Positions 42,439 to 54,105 of a stretch of DNA of 64,000 nt are shown here, piece by piece. Origin of the DNA: Glandiceps talaboti (Eukaryota; Hemichordata; Enteropneusta; Spengelidae). Position 1 is the first letter of the stretch; each line of letters begins with the position of its first letter. Under the pieces are notes generated by a model that worked only from the letters and a program-made list of their open reading frames with translations, was not told the DNA's origin and searched no databases. The stretch spans positions 15,704,563-15,768,562 of the forward strand of contig NC_135559.1 of the NCBI RefSeq assembly GCF_964340395.1, read 5' to 3'. The translations under genes and the position numbers were made by a program.

Positions 42439-42903
42439 GTGAATCTAAATTTTATAATTATGTACAATGTAATTACATGTAAAACAGTTTTTAATGAACA
42501 AAATAATCGTACGATTACTATGCAAGGCTATGTCCTCAAAGAATTGAAGCAGGATTTAATTATTGGCCACGATTTCTTACGTAGAAATGGAGCTATTATT
42601 GATTTTATGAAGCGCAAAGTCACTTTACGTTCGTCGTCCCTTATACGCGCGTCTAAGACATATTATATACCTGCTCGTTCGGAGTGTGTTATATCAGCGC
42701 GTTTGCGTGGGAATTACCCTAATGGTATAGTAGGACATACTTCAAACATTTTATCCCTTGCTCACATTGGTATCGCTACTGTGAGAGTCTTGGGTACGGT
42801 GCAGAGTGGGCGCGTACCGGTCAGACTAGTGAATTGTGGGGATACGCCTGTAAAATTGAGGAGAGGTACCTCCTCAATTCAGAATTTTACCAGATGGTAC
42901 TGA
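42439..42903 (+). pseudogene. Gypsy protease C-terminal part
   Basis: The frame carries LKQDLIIGHDFLRRNGAIID (about residues 36-55), the conserved C-terminal motif of a retropepsin (hydrophobic-hydrophobic-G-x-D/N-F). The active-site D-[ST]-G is absent because the element is 5'-truncated. The linker toward RT follows and ends in VKLRRGTSS. The frame is left at about 42885, where coding continues in another frame (LPDGTDIHTFDTNV) into the RT, so there is one frameshift. The first 12 codons are probably not retroviral. Confidence 0.75.
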
Positions 42904-43087
42904 TATCCATACTTTTGATACTAATGTTAGTCGCAACGGGCCTGTTGTACGTCCTAATAGGTTAGGTAAACAGGAATTTTTAAAGGCATTTGATTTTGAG
43001 GATTCTACTTTAACCTCAGATCAGATATTTCAGTTACAACAGGTATTATGGGAAAATAAGGATGCGTTCGTTGATGACACAGACACC

Positions 43088-44158
43088 TTGGGATATTGTG
43101 ATGTAATTAAGCATAGAATCAATTTAAAACCAGGTAGTAAGACCGTATCTCGCCCTCCCTATAAAGCTTCTCCTGATAAGCGTCAGGAAATTAAACGACA
43201 GATTGATAAGTTGTTAGACCAGGGTTTGGTAGTTCCCTCTACTTCTCCTTACAGTTCGCCGGTTTTACTAGTATGTAAACCAAATGGTGAATTTCGTATG
43301 GTTATAGATTATAGGATGATGAATTCTATTACAGAACCCATTTCTTTCCCTCTTCCTGGGATAGAAGATACTTTAGATATAATTGGGAGTAAATGTCCAA
43401 AGTATTTTAGCACGCTAGACCTTAGTTCGGGATTTTGGCAAATAGCTATAAATCCTGACGATGTGCATAAAACTTCATTTGTCTCTCATTACGGTAAGTT
43501 TGCTTTCAAGGTGTTACCTATGGGAATGATGAATAATTCGGCAAGTTTTCAAAACACAATTCAGTTCGTGCTCCGTACTTTGTTAAACGACTCATGTTCC
43601 GCGTATGTCGACGATACTCTCGTGTATTCCCCATCATTTGAGGATCATTTAATTCATATCGATGAAGTCCTAACACGTTTACGCGGAGCCCATTTAAAGT
43701 TAGGATCACGAAAGTGCGTTTTTGGTAGGCGCGAGGTCAAATTTCTAGGTCACCGGGTCAACGAACACGGGGTCGCGGCGGATCCTTCTAAATTAGAAGC
43801 TGTCAAGAATTTCCCCACTCCGAAATCGGTGACAGAATTAAAATCATTTCTGGGTTTGGCAAATTTCTATATAAAGTTTATTAAGGATTTCGCTAAGATT
43901 GCGCACCCATTGCATGGTCTATTAAGGAAAGGCGTCGACTTTGTTTGGTCACGTGATTGTGAGGTGGCATTTGATACACTAAAGACGGCGTTAATCTCAC
44001 CTCCTGTACTTGCACATCCACGTTTTAATGAGAAATTTATTCCGTATACGGACGCGAGTAGTTTTAGTGTAGGTTATGTGTTAGCTCAAATTCAGGAGGG
44101 TGTGGAAAAACCTATATGCTACGGTGGCAGGGCGCTGTCGAAACCACAACAGAATTAG
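43088..44158 (+). pseudogene. Gypsy reverse transcriptase and RNase H start
   Basis: This 356-codon frame has a complete RT core: PYSSPVLLVCKPNGEFRMVI (about 55-74), FSTLDLSSGFWQI with the first catalytic Asp (about 111-123), LPMGMMNNSASFQ (about 142-154) and AYVDDTLVYS with the catalytic YVDD (about 168-177). FLGHRV and the connection domain (LKSFLGLANFY) follow. RNase H begins at YTDASSFSVGYVLAQ (about 325), then stops at ALSKPQQN where a Tyr codon is expected (TAG). In-frame coding extends upstream to about 42890. The RT core appears undamaged, unlike all but one of the LINEs nearby, suggesting a younger insertion. Confidence 0.85.
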
Positions 44159-44199
44159 GGTGTGTGAAGTTGGCTCCCGTTTCCTGTTTCCTTTTTCAT

Positions 44200-44360
44200 C
44201 TCCTTATTCGGTTTTTCCTGTCTCCTTATTGGGTTTCCTGTCTCCTTATTGGGTTTTCTGTCTCCTTATTGGGTTTTCTGTCTCCTTATTCGCTACCTGT
44301 CTCCTTATTGGGTTTCCTGTCTCCTTATTCGCTACCTGTCTCCTTATTGGATTTCCTGTC
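44200..44360. repeat. 20-bp minisatellite (CTGTCTCCTTATT)
   Basis: Seven to eight copies of a 19-20 bp unit, GGGTTTCCTGTCTCCTTATT with CGCTACC variants, start just after the gypsy RNase H break. Frames through it give repeating SPYW/LLIGF words that have no coding meaning. Confidence 0.9.
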
Positions 44361-45097
44361 TCCTTTTTCATTTCCTTATTCGATTTCATAGGAAACTACA
44401 TATTTTCTGTGGATTTATCTTTAATTTTGGATTTCTTTTTGGATATTGACTACGATTTTTGACTACGGACTTGACTTGCGTTCTAATTGCAGGAATGCTA
44501 TATTTTACTGTACTTTTGTAGAACATTCAGTTGCATATATGATTTACAATTATTTTAATTTGATTGTGTATTTCCTTTATTTTACGGATATTGAATGAAT
44601 GATTTTGTGACGAACATTTAAACTTTTATCATGTTTCACGACTTATGCTGTCGTCTGTTAGATTTTTGTGTTCGTGACATTTTGTTCTCTTGAATTTTTT
44701 TTCCTATATATTTACAGGACTGATCACTACTGTCAATTACTGTATTCCATAATCAATATTTATATTGGACTACATCAAGTGCTATGTTTACTTTCATGTT
44801 TATTCAAAATATATGTCAACATTGCTAAGCTATTTTGATTACTTCTTTGATTTCATAATTGGTTTACATTGTAATTTATTCTATGTATACATACATTTAT
44901 CACAATATATTTATATACTCTGTATTTAACATTCCTTGAGACGTTTTTACCTGATTACCAATTACATAATGTATCTATGCAACGGTGTTACTTAGTTGTT
45001 ATATAAAGAAAAACACAAAAACAAATTTACAAGAAAGTTTTGGCTGTGCCATTCGTCATGTTTCTCCAGTTCTCAAGTCGCGGGTCGCTCCTTTAGG
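44361..45097. other. AT-rich remnant between gypsy pol and LTR
   Basis: No integrase zinc motif (HHCC) or DDE core is seen in any frame. The last ~100 bases before the polypurine tract may be original 3' internal sequence of the element. Confidence 0.5.
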
Positions 45098-45111
45098 AAA
45101 ACGGGGGGTGG

Positions 45112-45505
45112 TGTTACGATCCAAAATATCGTATTTCGGAATTATGGGAATAAATTCTACTTTTCGGCATTGCAGGCCATAGGTCAGAAATAGACTGGCG
45201 ATTACGAATCTGGGCAAACATGATGTAACTGAAATTCACATGATTGGTTAGATAAAAGTATATAATAACTTTTATGATGCCATGATCTTATGGTGTGATT
45301 TGCTATTTATAGTTGTTGTGTAAATTCCATTGTATTCGAAGTATACTTAAGATGAGAATAAAACATCCAGAATCAGAGGAGAGGAGCTCTCGGGTAGGTG
45401 ATTCTGGCAAGCCGAAATCTCTTCTCAGTCGTGACTAATTCCCGACTTGGACCTGAACGATCCCGTACGAGAGTATGAGAGTGTGAGTGCTAGAGTGTAA
45501 CGTCA
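45112..45505 (+). repeat. Probable 3' LTR of gypsy element
   Basis: It starts TGTTACGATCC directly after a polypurine tract, as Gypsy LTRs do. It contains a TATA-like AGTATATAATA at 45258 and AATAAA at 45357. A possible end is GTGTAACGTCA at about 45505, where GTAACG mirrors the starting TGTTAC. The right boundary is uncertain because no second LTR is available for comparison. Confidence 0.6.
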
Positions 45506-46860
45506 GAACTATCCATACTTATACCGTTCAACTCTACGAAACCCAACACTGGTATATGGTCACTATACTGAATAACCTCGTTGGCTGCACCTGTTATAAA
45601 ATATACCATTCCCATCACTACACAGAGTCAATCATACAAAGGGCAAATATTTCACAGTAAAATCTGTGTTCAGAAACGACGTATCTTTAAAACATTTGAA
45701 AATGTGGACTGTTTTACATCCTCGATCAAAAGTTGAAAAATTAGTAGTTTAATCAGTAGCAGTTTTAGGTCAACAGACGCTGCTACTGACAAAGTGTCAT
45801 TTATTTATTCCTGTACTGTGTGTCATTTGAAAAAAAAAATCTTTGTTCAGTCGAATTTCCTCATTATTTTGGTACTATGGAAACAACACGTTATTATAAC
45901 ATTTCGTAGATCTGCGCATGCCTGCTACACCTGTTGTTCATAAATTTTCATATCATCTCTGGTATCCTTGCATTATATTTTGATTTAGTGACAAATTAGA
46001 ACAATAGATGTGCTATTCCATAACAACAATAAAATAGATCAGAATTCTCAGCTTATCTCTATGTCTAGTAGCTTTACATGAGTTGACAATTTCATATGAA
46101 CAAAAGCAAATATGACACATTTGTTATCCAGTGTTATTTGACTTTAGATCAATATGTGACTGGTGGACCATTGTCCCTGAAATATTAAAAATAAAAAAAT
46201 TCCAGTCACGACTTCGTCGCTAGGTATAAAACACCGTGCTCTGCTCGGAAGCTTATTTTATAGTTCCTGTGATCTATTTGATGTGCATCATTACTTTATC
46301 TTCCTTTACAAGAGGACGAAGATTGCAGGCTCGATTTTATCCTTTTTTCTTAAAATTTGGTAGGTCTATTTTGTTTACGTTATCTGACCATTTATGAATT
46401 ATATCCTAATACCAGTTTGAGGTTAGTTGATTGCAAGTGATACTTAAGTATACATGAGTAATTAGAATACTGTGACTACCTTTTAATGTGCAGAAAAAAA
46501 TTACATCCGCAAAACATAAACTCAGCTTGTGCCCCTTTAATAATTTCCCTCATTAGTAATTTCCCTCTCCTTGTTATTCCAAAGTGGATGAAAATGGCGG
46601 GCAAATTTGAAGTGTAGACGGAACAGCCATATCCGTGTCAAGCAGTACCTATAGTGTACTCATATAACCAACCAGAATACACCATAGTACAAATAGATGA
46701 CGATCGAAGGTAGGTGAACAAGTCTTTGTAGAGAACACAGCCCCCCCCCCTCAAATACGTGACGGCTATGTGACTGAATGGCAACATTATTTAAAAGAAC
46801 TTTGTGGCAACAAAAAATATTACAATGTATCTGTGGTATGCAAAACTGGTTGGATTTTGA
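45506..46860. other. Intergenic, nothing recognised
   Basis: AT-rich unique-looking sequence with short A-runs (45828) and a C-run (46740). No exon, RNA gene or mobile element could be supported. Confidence 0.5.
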
Positions 46861-46864
46861 CAAC

Positions 46865-47230
46865 TGGCCCTGAATGGCAAGGTCAAGGTCAAAGGTCAAT
46901 GTCTTAAAAGAAAGTTTGCATCTGATGATATGAGGGTAGACACTTGAATATTGTAATTAAGTATCAATGTTCTGTGTTACATATGTGGTAAATCGGGATT
47001 GTTATATGAGCACCAAAGGTAATGCATCTGTACATTATTCTTGTTCTGTATCACCTTTAGACATGATTGAAAGAAATTGGTCACACATAAATGCAACAAA
47101 TTGTTTCCAATATGCGAGATATGGTTTAGTGTTGAACCTACCCATCATGGGCAAGGTCATAGGTCATTGCCTTACAAGTAAACTTGCATGTGATTATATG
47201 ATGTTAGGCACTTGAATGAAGTATCAATAC
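46865..47230 (+). repeat. AGGTCA-containing repeat, two diverged copies
   Basis: Two related segments begin near 46800 and 47080. Each runs GGCAAGGTCA..AGGTCA, then TTGCAT-TGAT-ATATGA, then CACTTGAAT and AAGTATCAAT. The AGGTCA anchors are 274 bases apart (46879 and 47153). The first copy contains three overlapping half-sites, AAGGTCAAGGTCAAAGGTCA (46879-46898), including a perfect DR1; the second has AGGTCATAGGTCA. Dispersed repeats of this style are common in marine invertebrates (from memory). It is probably a transposable-element fragment. Confidence 0.6.
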
Positions 47231-47481
47231 ATTAAAGTTGTTTTGAGTTATACAGTCTTATACGGCAAAATATGGCCGACATTCTGCAAAAACTGTTGTA
47301 AGTACAAACAGTAGCCCTTGTGCATATTTCTGGACACTTGTAAGAAATAGTTTTATTGTGATAATTAACCTTGAAGGCCAAGTGGCGGTGTGGGGGGTGA
47401 TGTTAAACTTAAGGACTGTGATTCTCGAATCCAAAAGCTGAGGTCATGCTGTTCTAACAATTGCTGTTTCTCCTGTCTCAG

Positions 47482-47538
47482 GAAATACGAGGATGATAGC
47501 TGTGAATGTTGTTTAGGATGTGACGATCGACACGAATG
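47482..47538 (+). CDS. Cys-rich exon of small membrane protein (+ paralogue)
   Basis: The exon follows an acceptor TTTCTCCTGTCTCAG and ends at GAATG|GTGAGT. It is 57 bp and phase 2 at both ends, encoding KYEDDSCECCLGCDDRHE plus a split Trp codon (TG|G) shared with the exon at 48658. The DSCECC..C cluster aligns with KDSCVCDVKCDCC in the - strand gene's exon at 52773-52907, which has the same phases. This exon is much shorter (57 versus 135 bp), with four Cys rather than ten. An upstream exon with the start codon, ending in phase 2, must exist but was not identified. Confidence 0.6.
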
Positions 47539-48657
47539 GTGAGTTGGTTTGAATTCCTAAGATCTGAACTTTCCCTTGTGTACCTCTAATAATCATTGCC
47601 AAAAACAGTTTGTCCTCTCTTTTCACCTCTCTTTTTCACTGTTTATTCAAACTGCATTAAAAAGCAGCTTACAACGTATAATTAATTTCGCTTTTCGCAT
47701 CCATTGTGGGCTAAAGAAATCTGAACATGTCTTGTCAAAAATCTAACCAATTTATATTATTAAACACAGTCCCCCATGAAGTTAGTGTTTAATTGGGCGA
47801 TTACGTATGTCATTGAGTTAAAAAAAAAAAGGTAGATTTGTCAGCTCAGGACGCCAATTAACTGTTTATGTCACTATAGCAGTTAGGGTTCATTGAATTA
47901 ATCATCATGGCACAGCAAGTACCACATCTAGGAAGACACTCCCATTGCCACACCAAACATTGCCACACCAAAGTATGGTCCTTACCTTGGTGTTTACGCT
48001 TGAGAATAGAGTCTGCGCTTTACAGAGCAACACAACTGGAAACGTTGAGTACTTGTGTATGAAGTGTGGAGGTGTGGAAAATGGAGCATGAGCGAGGGTA
48101 GACTGTGGTAGTAGGGAGTATTCTGGGGAGGTGAATTTCGAATTTTGAAGAACCGTATTGGCCACCATAGTAATCTGTTGACCTTTCTATTATTCTCTCT
48201 TTGTACTCTGTTTAGTGACCACATTTCAGAACGATAATATCTAAAGCGCTGGTGACCCACACCATGCCTTGGGATCGGCTACTAGTAACTGGGAAAAATA
48301 CACTTTATAAAAAAAATTGACCACGATTTCTTTTTCAAAATTTGAAATGAATATCAAATTCAAAATATTTAAAAGATATGAAACAAAAAATCTTCCAGGG
48401 GACTGCTAACAGTTAATATTTAGGTCATCTTTCTGTTATCTTATACTGTAATGGGTAACAGATAGTGGACACTGTTCTATTTTAGGGCAACTGAAACTGA
48501 AAGTTTTTTGTAAAGGAACGTGCAAATAAAGGCATATGATAGAATAATAAATTCAATATGTAAATTATGTCATTTTTTATCTTTTATTACAGCACAATAC
48601 ACACAGACATCTTCACAACACGAGTGCTCATAATCTAAACATTTGTTTTCTGCATAG

Positions 48658-48784
48658 GTACAGCTGTAAAGGGAAGGGAGTTTGCTGGGTGATACTTCTT
48701 GTGTTATTCTACTTGTTGTTTGGTCTCTTCATCCTCTTTCTTGCTTTTTTTGGCATCGTTATTTGCGTTGTTGATGATGATTAG
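48658..48784 (+). CDS. Membrane-span terminal exon (+ paralogue)
   Basis: After acceptor TTTTCTGCATAG the exon completes the split Trp and encodes 41 residues to TAG at 48782-48784. It begins YSCKGKGVCW, then has one long hydrophobic span of about 26 residues (VILLVLFYLLFGLF and onward), and ends CVVDDD. The paralogous - strand exon begins YNTDGKGCFW and has a span of similar length. The protein would be a small C-tail-anchored or single-pass membrane protein with a Cys cluster just before the membrane. The acidic DDD terminus is unlike the - strand copy, which has a further splice donor at the end of its span. The family is not recognised. Confidence 0.6.
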
Positions 48785-49950
48785 ACACAGATTCCAAACC
48801 GTCTTCACTTAACAAACTTTGTCATTTTACAAATTCACCTAAGATATTTTCTATGTTGACTTGAACTAAAATCAACTTTAGGCGTAAATGACAATTTGAA
48901 TGGCGACCTGTCATGTTTGAATTTTAAGAAAACCAGTTTCTATTTGTGTTTCTAGGGTGACTAATATACATAATTTATTCATTATTTATGTAAATATGTC
49001 ATCCTCTTTCTCATTCCTTGTTTATTTTAACAATTTGATTATTTACAAAAGCAAAAAGGATACATACACGACAAATCAGGAAAAAAACAAATGAGAAAGG
49101 AAATTATAGTGTGATACTTCTCAATACTGATTTAAAATATGCAAAAGAAAATTAGACAAAACACTTTTTCTAAAAGTAATCATTTTCTTAGATACATTTC
49201 AATCTTATTGCTAATTTCTGCAATTTGTTTATCGTCACTACTGACCTGAAGTGTCTAAAATTTGGAAGTTCTTTTGCAATTTACAGCGGTACAGATATGG
49301 AAATCAAAAGCGTGTTTACTCGCATATAGTTTCAGTGAAGTAGTAAATTAACACAACATGTTTGGACAGATGGTCGGATAGTAGATAAACAAGTTGACTG
49401 AATTTGCATATACTACGAAGGACACCTGGTATGGTGGCAATTATAATCATATAATCGTATGTGGCAAAAGAGTTGCTTACACATTAGTACAAAAGGGAAA
49501 ATGGTAGACAGTTTTGGGAGCTGATTTTCAGAATTTAATCTGTGATAAATATACAACGTTGCTGTAGTATGCTGTTGGACTCCTGAATTTAGTAGCTCTG
49601 AACTCTGTTATGGCTTGGAAACTCAACGTTTTGCCAGGACTGTGAACACTACATTGTGTGAAACTGTGCTTTGCATTCGTGAACAATTGACAACATTATC
49701 CACGAGTTGTGTGTTGCAGTGCTAACAATGTGTCCCCAGTCTGCGCGTCGATACAAGACAAAAGAGACTTTACGTCGAACATTGTGAGTAGTTTTAATTT
49801 ATCACAACTAGCCATTAGTAATTTTCAAGTGTACTCTAAGTTTATAGATTTAAGCATATTTTTCGTATGCGCAATTTCTCTTTAAAAGTGTTGCAAAACC
49901 GAAACTGTGGTTAAATGAGGGATCAATATATCGTTTTGATAAAAAATAGT
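48785..49950. other. Downstream of + paralogue; no further gene supported
   Basis: This is likely 3' UTR and intergenic DNA. At 48957-49005 it holds one copy of the ATACATAATTTATTCATT-type unit that forms a tandem array at 49951. A possible short exon (acceptor TGTGTTGCAG near 49720, donor CATT|GTGAGT near 49787) was seen but has no supporting homology. Confidence 0.4.
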
Positions 49951-50218
49951 CATCCTTCATAATTAACCTACATAATTTATTCATTATTTAAGTAAATATA
50001 CCATCCGTCATAATTAATATACTTAATGTATTCATGCTTTATGTAAATGTTTGAATCGTTCACAATTAATCGACATAATTTATTCACAATTTATGCAAAT
50101 GTGTAATCCTTCATAATTAATCTACATAATTTATTCATGGTTTATGTAAATGTATCATTTTTTTCATAATTAATCTACATAATTTATTCATGATTTATTT
50201 AAATATATATCCTTTGTA
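49951..50218. repeat. 51-53 bp AT-rich tandem repeat, five copies
   Basis: Units begin CATAATTAATCTACATAATT and continue TATTCATG..TTTATGTAAATGT. Starts fall at about 49958, 50009, 50061, 50112 and 50165, spaced 51-53 bp. A related single copy lies at 48957-49005. Confidence 0.85.
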
Positions 50219-51208
50219 AATCCTCTCTCTTGAGGTAACCACCTGTCACATATTCAAAATCATTATTTATTTTCAAATATACTGTACATGTAGTCAATAT
50301 AATATGTATTTGTATTATAATATACACCGACGTTTTTTAATTAGTTACAGATTGTGCCACTTTTAAAGAATGTTGTAACATTGAACGTCTCATTTGGTCT
50401 GCGTTTATTGCTTGTAAAACTGCAGATTGTGAACCTTTTATATGACGAAGTATATTTGAATATTTGGTGAATCTTAATTCGATGATACGATATCCTTGAT
50501 TGTGTTAGCAGAACAGGGACAAGGCACAGAACGTATCATAGTACCCATGGTTGGCAATATTCACATTTTCTTTGCTACAGCTCCCACGTTAATCAATTAA
50601 AAAATAATAAACTGTTATAATTAGAGCTAAGCCGGATTCATTTACAAGACGAAGAAAAGAAGGTAAAACATAGAATAACAACCAAGCAACTTGGTGTTAT
50701 ACACAAACTAAGACCTTGGTTGTTGCTTGTGGTAGATTACAAAAGTGGGTGGTAGCCTTGGTTATATGCATAATATGGATATAACAACCCTATAATCTAG
50801 ATAGTGTAATCACTGAATGAGGTTGAACGTGTTGCCACTTGAGAAAAACTTACTACGAGAGACGCCACCCTACTGTAAGTGTTATTACACCATCGTAAAT
50901 CTGATAGCCCTCTTATCAACAACTGTTTTTGCTTGTCTCTATCTTAGTTTAGCTTAATTTCTGTAGTCGTCTACAAAATATACAGAATTGATGCGAATAT
51001 TAAGGAGATATTAATGCTAGTTTTATAAGGAGCTTTTTCCACACAGTTGACAAAGTGTTTCAATTATTACCCTGACACAAACCTACACCGGCACAACGGT
51101 CTTCCTCAAATTAAATAATTGGGAGCATACATGTACATTTAATTGCGACATCTGTCCTAACTGGTCCCAATCAAATCACAGCTCTAACAGGTCCCCACAT
51201 GTCATACA
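50219..51208. other. Intergenic, nothing recognised
   Basis: AT-rich unique-looking DNA without supported coding frames, RNA genes or repeats. Confidence 0.5.
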
Positions 51209-51793
<585 letters not shown>

Positions 51794-52187
51794 ACCTGTG
51801 ATTAAACAGTTGAGTTGACTGGGGTAAATGGTGAGGTTCAAACAGGCAATTTACACATTCTTATGTATCCGTCCACTGTAGGCATTCAATGGCATACGAT
51901 GACTGGTGAATATAAGGTTTGATGACGTCATAATGTGTATTATTTATTCGGAGTAGCGTTATTTAAAAAACAATATTTTAGAATAAACTCATGTCATAAA
52001 CTCATGTCATGAACGAGGATGACTTCTAACGTCTGTAAAACTACTTACAGATGTTGATTGTGAGTTTGTTTCATATATGTATTATAGGCATTGCAAAGTG
52101 TATTCTATGGCTGAGACGAAAGAGGGACTGGGTCTTGAAAGTGAAGCCTTTCATTGCCAGGCTTGCCAGGTACGATGAAAGACTCAC
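51794..52187 (-). other. Start of 3' intron of the - Cys-rich gene
   Basis: On the - strand this begins with the donor GTGAGTC at 52187. Read-through from the membrane exon would add about 28 codons (ESFIVPGKPGNERLHFQD and more) to a stop near 52105, giving an alternative C-terminus. No fourth exon was identified between here and the microsatellite. Confidence 0.4.
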
Positions 52188-52309
52188 CTGTGAAAAAACA
52201 GATACCGACGACAACAGCGAGAACTATAACACCGAATAGGGTACCGACAATCATCCAAAACAGCACGAGGATAAGCATCCAGAAACACCCCTTTCCGTCA
52301 GTGTTGTAG
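52188..52309 (-). CDS. Membrane-span exon of Cys-rich protein (- gene)
   Basis: On the - strand, an acceptor AATTTTTACAG precedes 52309 and the exon ends ACAG|GTGAGT at 52188 (122 bp, entering in phase 2). The first base completes a Cys codon (TG|C). Then come YNTDGKGCFWMLILVLFW and a hydrophobic segment continuing to VVVGICFFT. A single span of about 28 residues is expected. The match to the + gene exon at 48658 includes the Tyr, GKG, the Cys, the Trp and the position of the split codon. A trailing G leaves phase 1 into an exon not found; read-through to 52105 is the alternative ending. Confidence 0.65.
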
Positions 52310-52772
52310 CTGTAAAAATTGTAAACATGAAACAACAAACGACCAATCATTCAGATATTTATTACAAATGAAAGATTTAGACACGAAGTCACAGTTTTTC
52401 AGGTACTTCCGGACAGGCACGTGACTACCCTAATGATGGTCTGGTTACCTCTACAGTGGTCAGATGACAATCACATTTATTGCATAAAACATTAAGTATT
52501 GACGAGCTCTTCTTATGAATGTACAATATGCCATGGAAGTAAAAATCTATACGATTTCCTTGTGCCGCTCCTAGTTGCCAAAAGTATTGTCGCGACAGCC
52601 GTTGGTGGCGCTGTAATATGGTATAAGTGTTCATTAACAAAGTAAGATGAAGATGGACTGTAGACAGATTTATGATAATAGACCCATGGTTCGTATGAAT
52701 AATTATTGATTGCATTATAATATTTTAATTAGCAAAATATCCAAAAGTTTCAAAGAGTTTTATCCAACTTAC
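52310..52772 (-). other. Intron 2 of the - Cys-rich gene
   Basis: It runs from donor TTG|GTAAGT at 52772 to acceptor TTTTTACAG at 52310. No repeat or coding content was recognised. Confidence 0.6.
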
Positions 52773-52907
52773 CAAGCCTTTTCATTTTCACATGCAAAAC
52801 AAAAACGGCAGCATCGACCACATCTGTTGTCAGGACAACAATCACACTTTACGTCACAAACGCAACTATCTTTCTTCCCATCAGCGACTATGCTGACCTC
52901 ACCTGGT
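52773..52907 (-). CDS. Cys-rich exon of membrane protein (- gene)
   Basis: The exon is 135 bp, phase 2 at both ends, with acceptor CTCTTCCCCCAG and donor GCTTG|GTAAGT. Its 44 whole codons start PGEVSIVADGKKDSCVCD and carry ten Cys in 25 residues, in pairs and C-x-C or C-x-x-C spacings (CDCC, CGRCC, CFAC), followed by ENEKA. Together with the Cys made at the next junction this places 11 Cys just before the membrane span. Such clusters may bind metal, form disulfides or be palmitoylated; the sequence does not decide. The + paralogue exon at 47482 has a shorter version. The phase-2 symmetry makes the exon a removable module. Confidence 0.7.
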
Positions 52908-53258
52908 CTGGGGGAAGAGATGTGCAGATATATATAAACTAAAACACGGGCTCTGGACGTCAATTCATAATGTTAGTGTGTCTATTTTGAGTATAGTGAT
53001 TGTAATGGGCGTCTACAATTATGGCTACACACGTTATATACTAGTAAGTTGTTACGATGTGGATTACCACAAACATTAAGAAATGGCCGGGGTATCGCAG
53101 TCGTGATACTAATTAAACATAAATGTTGTTTTGTTTTAGTGTAACAAAAGAGTCGAATAAGTTTATATATTGTAGTTTCGTATTTTGGGGACAGACATAC
53201 GTGGACTGGGCGCTATCAAGCTACGCTGCAAACCAAGTTACATTGTTATACTCAATGT
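52908..53258 (-). other. Part of intron 1 of the - Cys-rich gene
   Basis: Unique AT-rich DNA between the Cys-rich exon's acceptor and the GATTT satellite. No feature was seen. Confidence 0.5.
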
Positions 53259-54105
53259 TTGATTTGATTTGATTTGATTTGATTTGATTTGATTTGATAT
53301 GATTTGATTCGATTTGATATGATTTGATTCGATTTGATATGATTTGATTTGATTTGATATGATTTGATATGATTTGATTTGATTTGATTTGATTTGATAT
53401 GATTTGATTTGATTTGATTTGATTTGATTTGATTTGATTTGATTTGATTTGATTTGATATGATTTGATATGATTTGATTTGATTTGATATGATTTGATTT
53501 GATTTGATTTGATTTGATTTGATTTGATTTGATTTGATTTGATTTGATTTGATTTGATATGATTTGATTCGATTCTATATGATTTGATTTGATTTGATAT
53601 GATTTGATTCGATTTGATATGATTTGATTTTATTTTATTTGATTTTATTTGATTTGATATGATTTGATTCGATTTGATATGATTTGATTTGATTTGATTT
53701 GATTTGATATGATTTGATATGATTTGATTCGATTTGATATGATATGATTTGATTCGATTTGATTTGATTTGATTTGATATGATTTGATTCGATTTGATAT
53801 GATTTGATTTGATTTGATATGATTTGATTTGATATGATATGATTTTATTTGATATGATATGATTTGATTCGATTTGATATGATTTTATTTGATTTGATTT
53901 GATATGATTTGATATGATATGATTTGATTTGATATGATTTGATTTGATTTGATTTGATTTGATTTGATTTGATTTGATATGATTTGATTCGATTTGATAT
54001 TATTTGATTTGATTTGATATGATTTGATATGATATGATTTGATTTGATTTGATTTGATATGATTTGATATGATTTGATTTGATTTGATTTGATTTGATTT
54101 GATTT
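53259..54105. repeat. (GATTT)n pentanucleotide satellite, ~850 bp
   Basis: About 170 copies of GATTT run without break, with two recurring variants, GATAT and GATTC, in patterned order (for example GATAT-GATTT-GATTC repeated), so larger periods of 15-40 bp are superimposed. The - strand reads NQIKS/IKSNQ words without stops in some frames, which is a repeat artefact. It lies inside the first coding intron of the - Cys-rich gene. Confidence 0.97.

Larger units (their letters stand above)
42475..45505 (+). mobile_element. Ty3/Gypsy retrotransposon, truncated at both gag and integrase
   Basis: The remnant begins within the aspartic protease and continues through reverse transcriptase into the first part of RNase H, where coding similarity ends at about 44158. 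A 20-bp minisatellite and AT-rich DNA follow, then a polypurine tract (AAAACGGGGGG, 45098-45108) and a probable 3' LTR starting TGTTACGATC at 45112. No 5' LTR, gag, tRNA-binding site, most of RNase H, or integrase is present, so the copy is defective. The RT resembles other Ty3/Gypsy (Metaviridae-type) elements. It lies close to the relic membrane exon at 42014. Confidence 0.85.

Noticed and set aside
44100-44462. Frames with repeated SPYW/LLIGF words after the gypsy RT
   Set aside because: They translate a 20-bp minisatellite; all three frames stay open for the same reason.
46967-47215. 82-codon + strand frame upstream of the Cys-rich exon
   Set aside because: It runs through the AGGTCA dispersed repeat and does not end in a phase-2 donor, so it is not the missing first exon.
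49720-49787. Possible small exon between a TGTGTTGCAG acceptor and a GTGAGT donor
   Set aside because: Open in one frame with acceptable sites, but only about 65 bp, no homology and no partner exon of matching phase; too weak to call.
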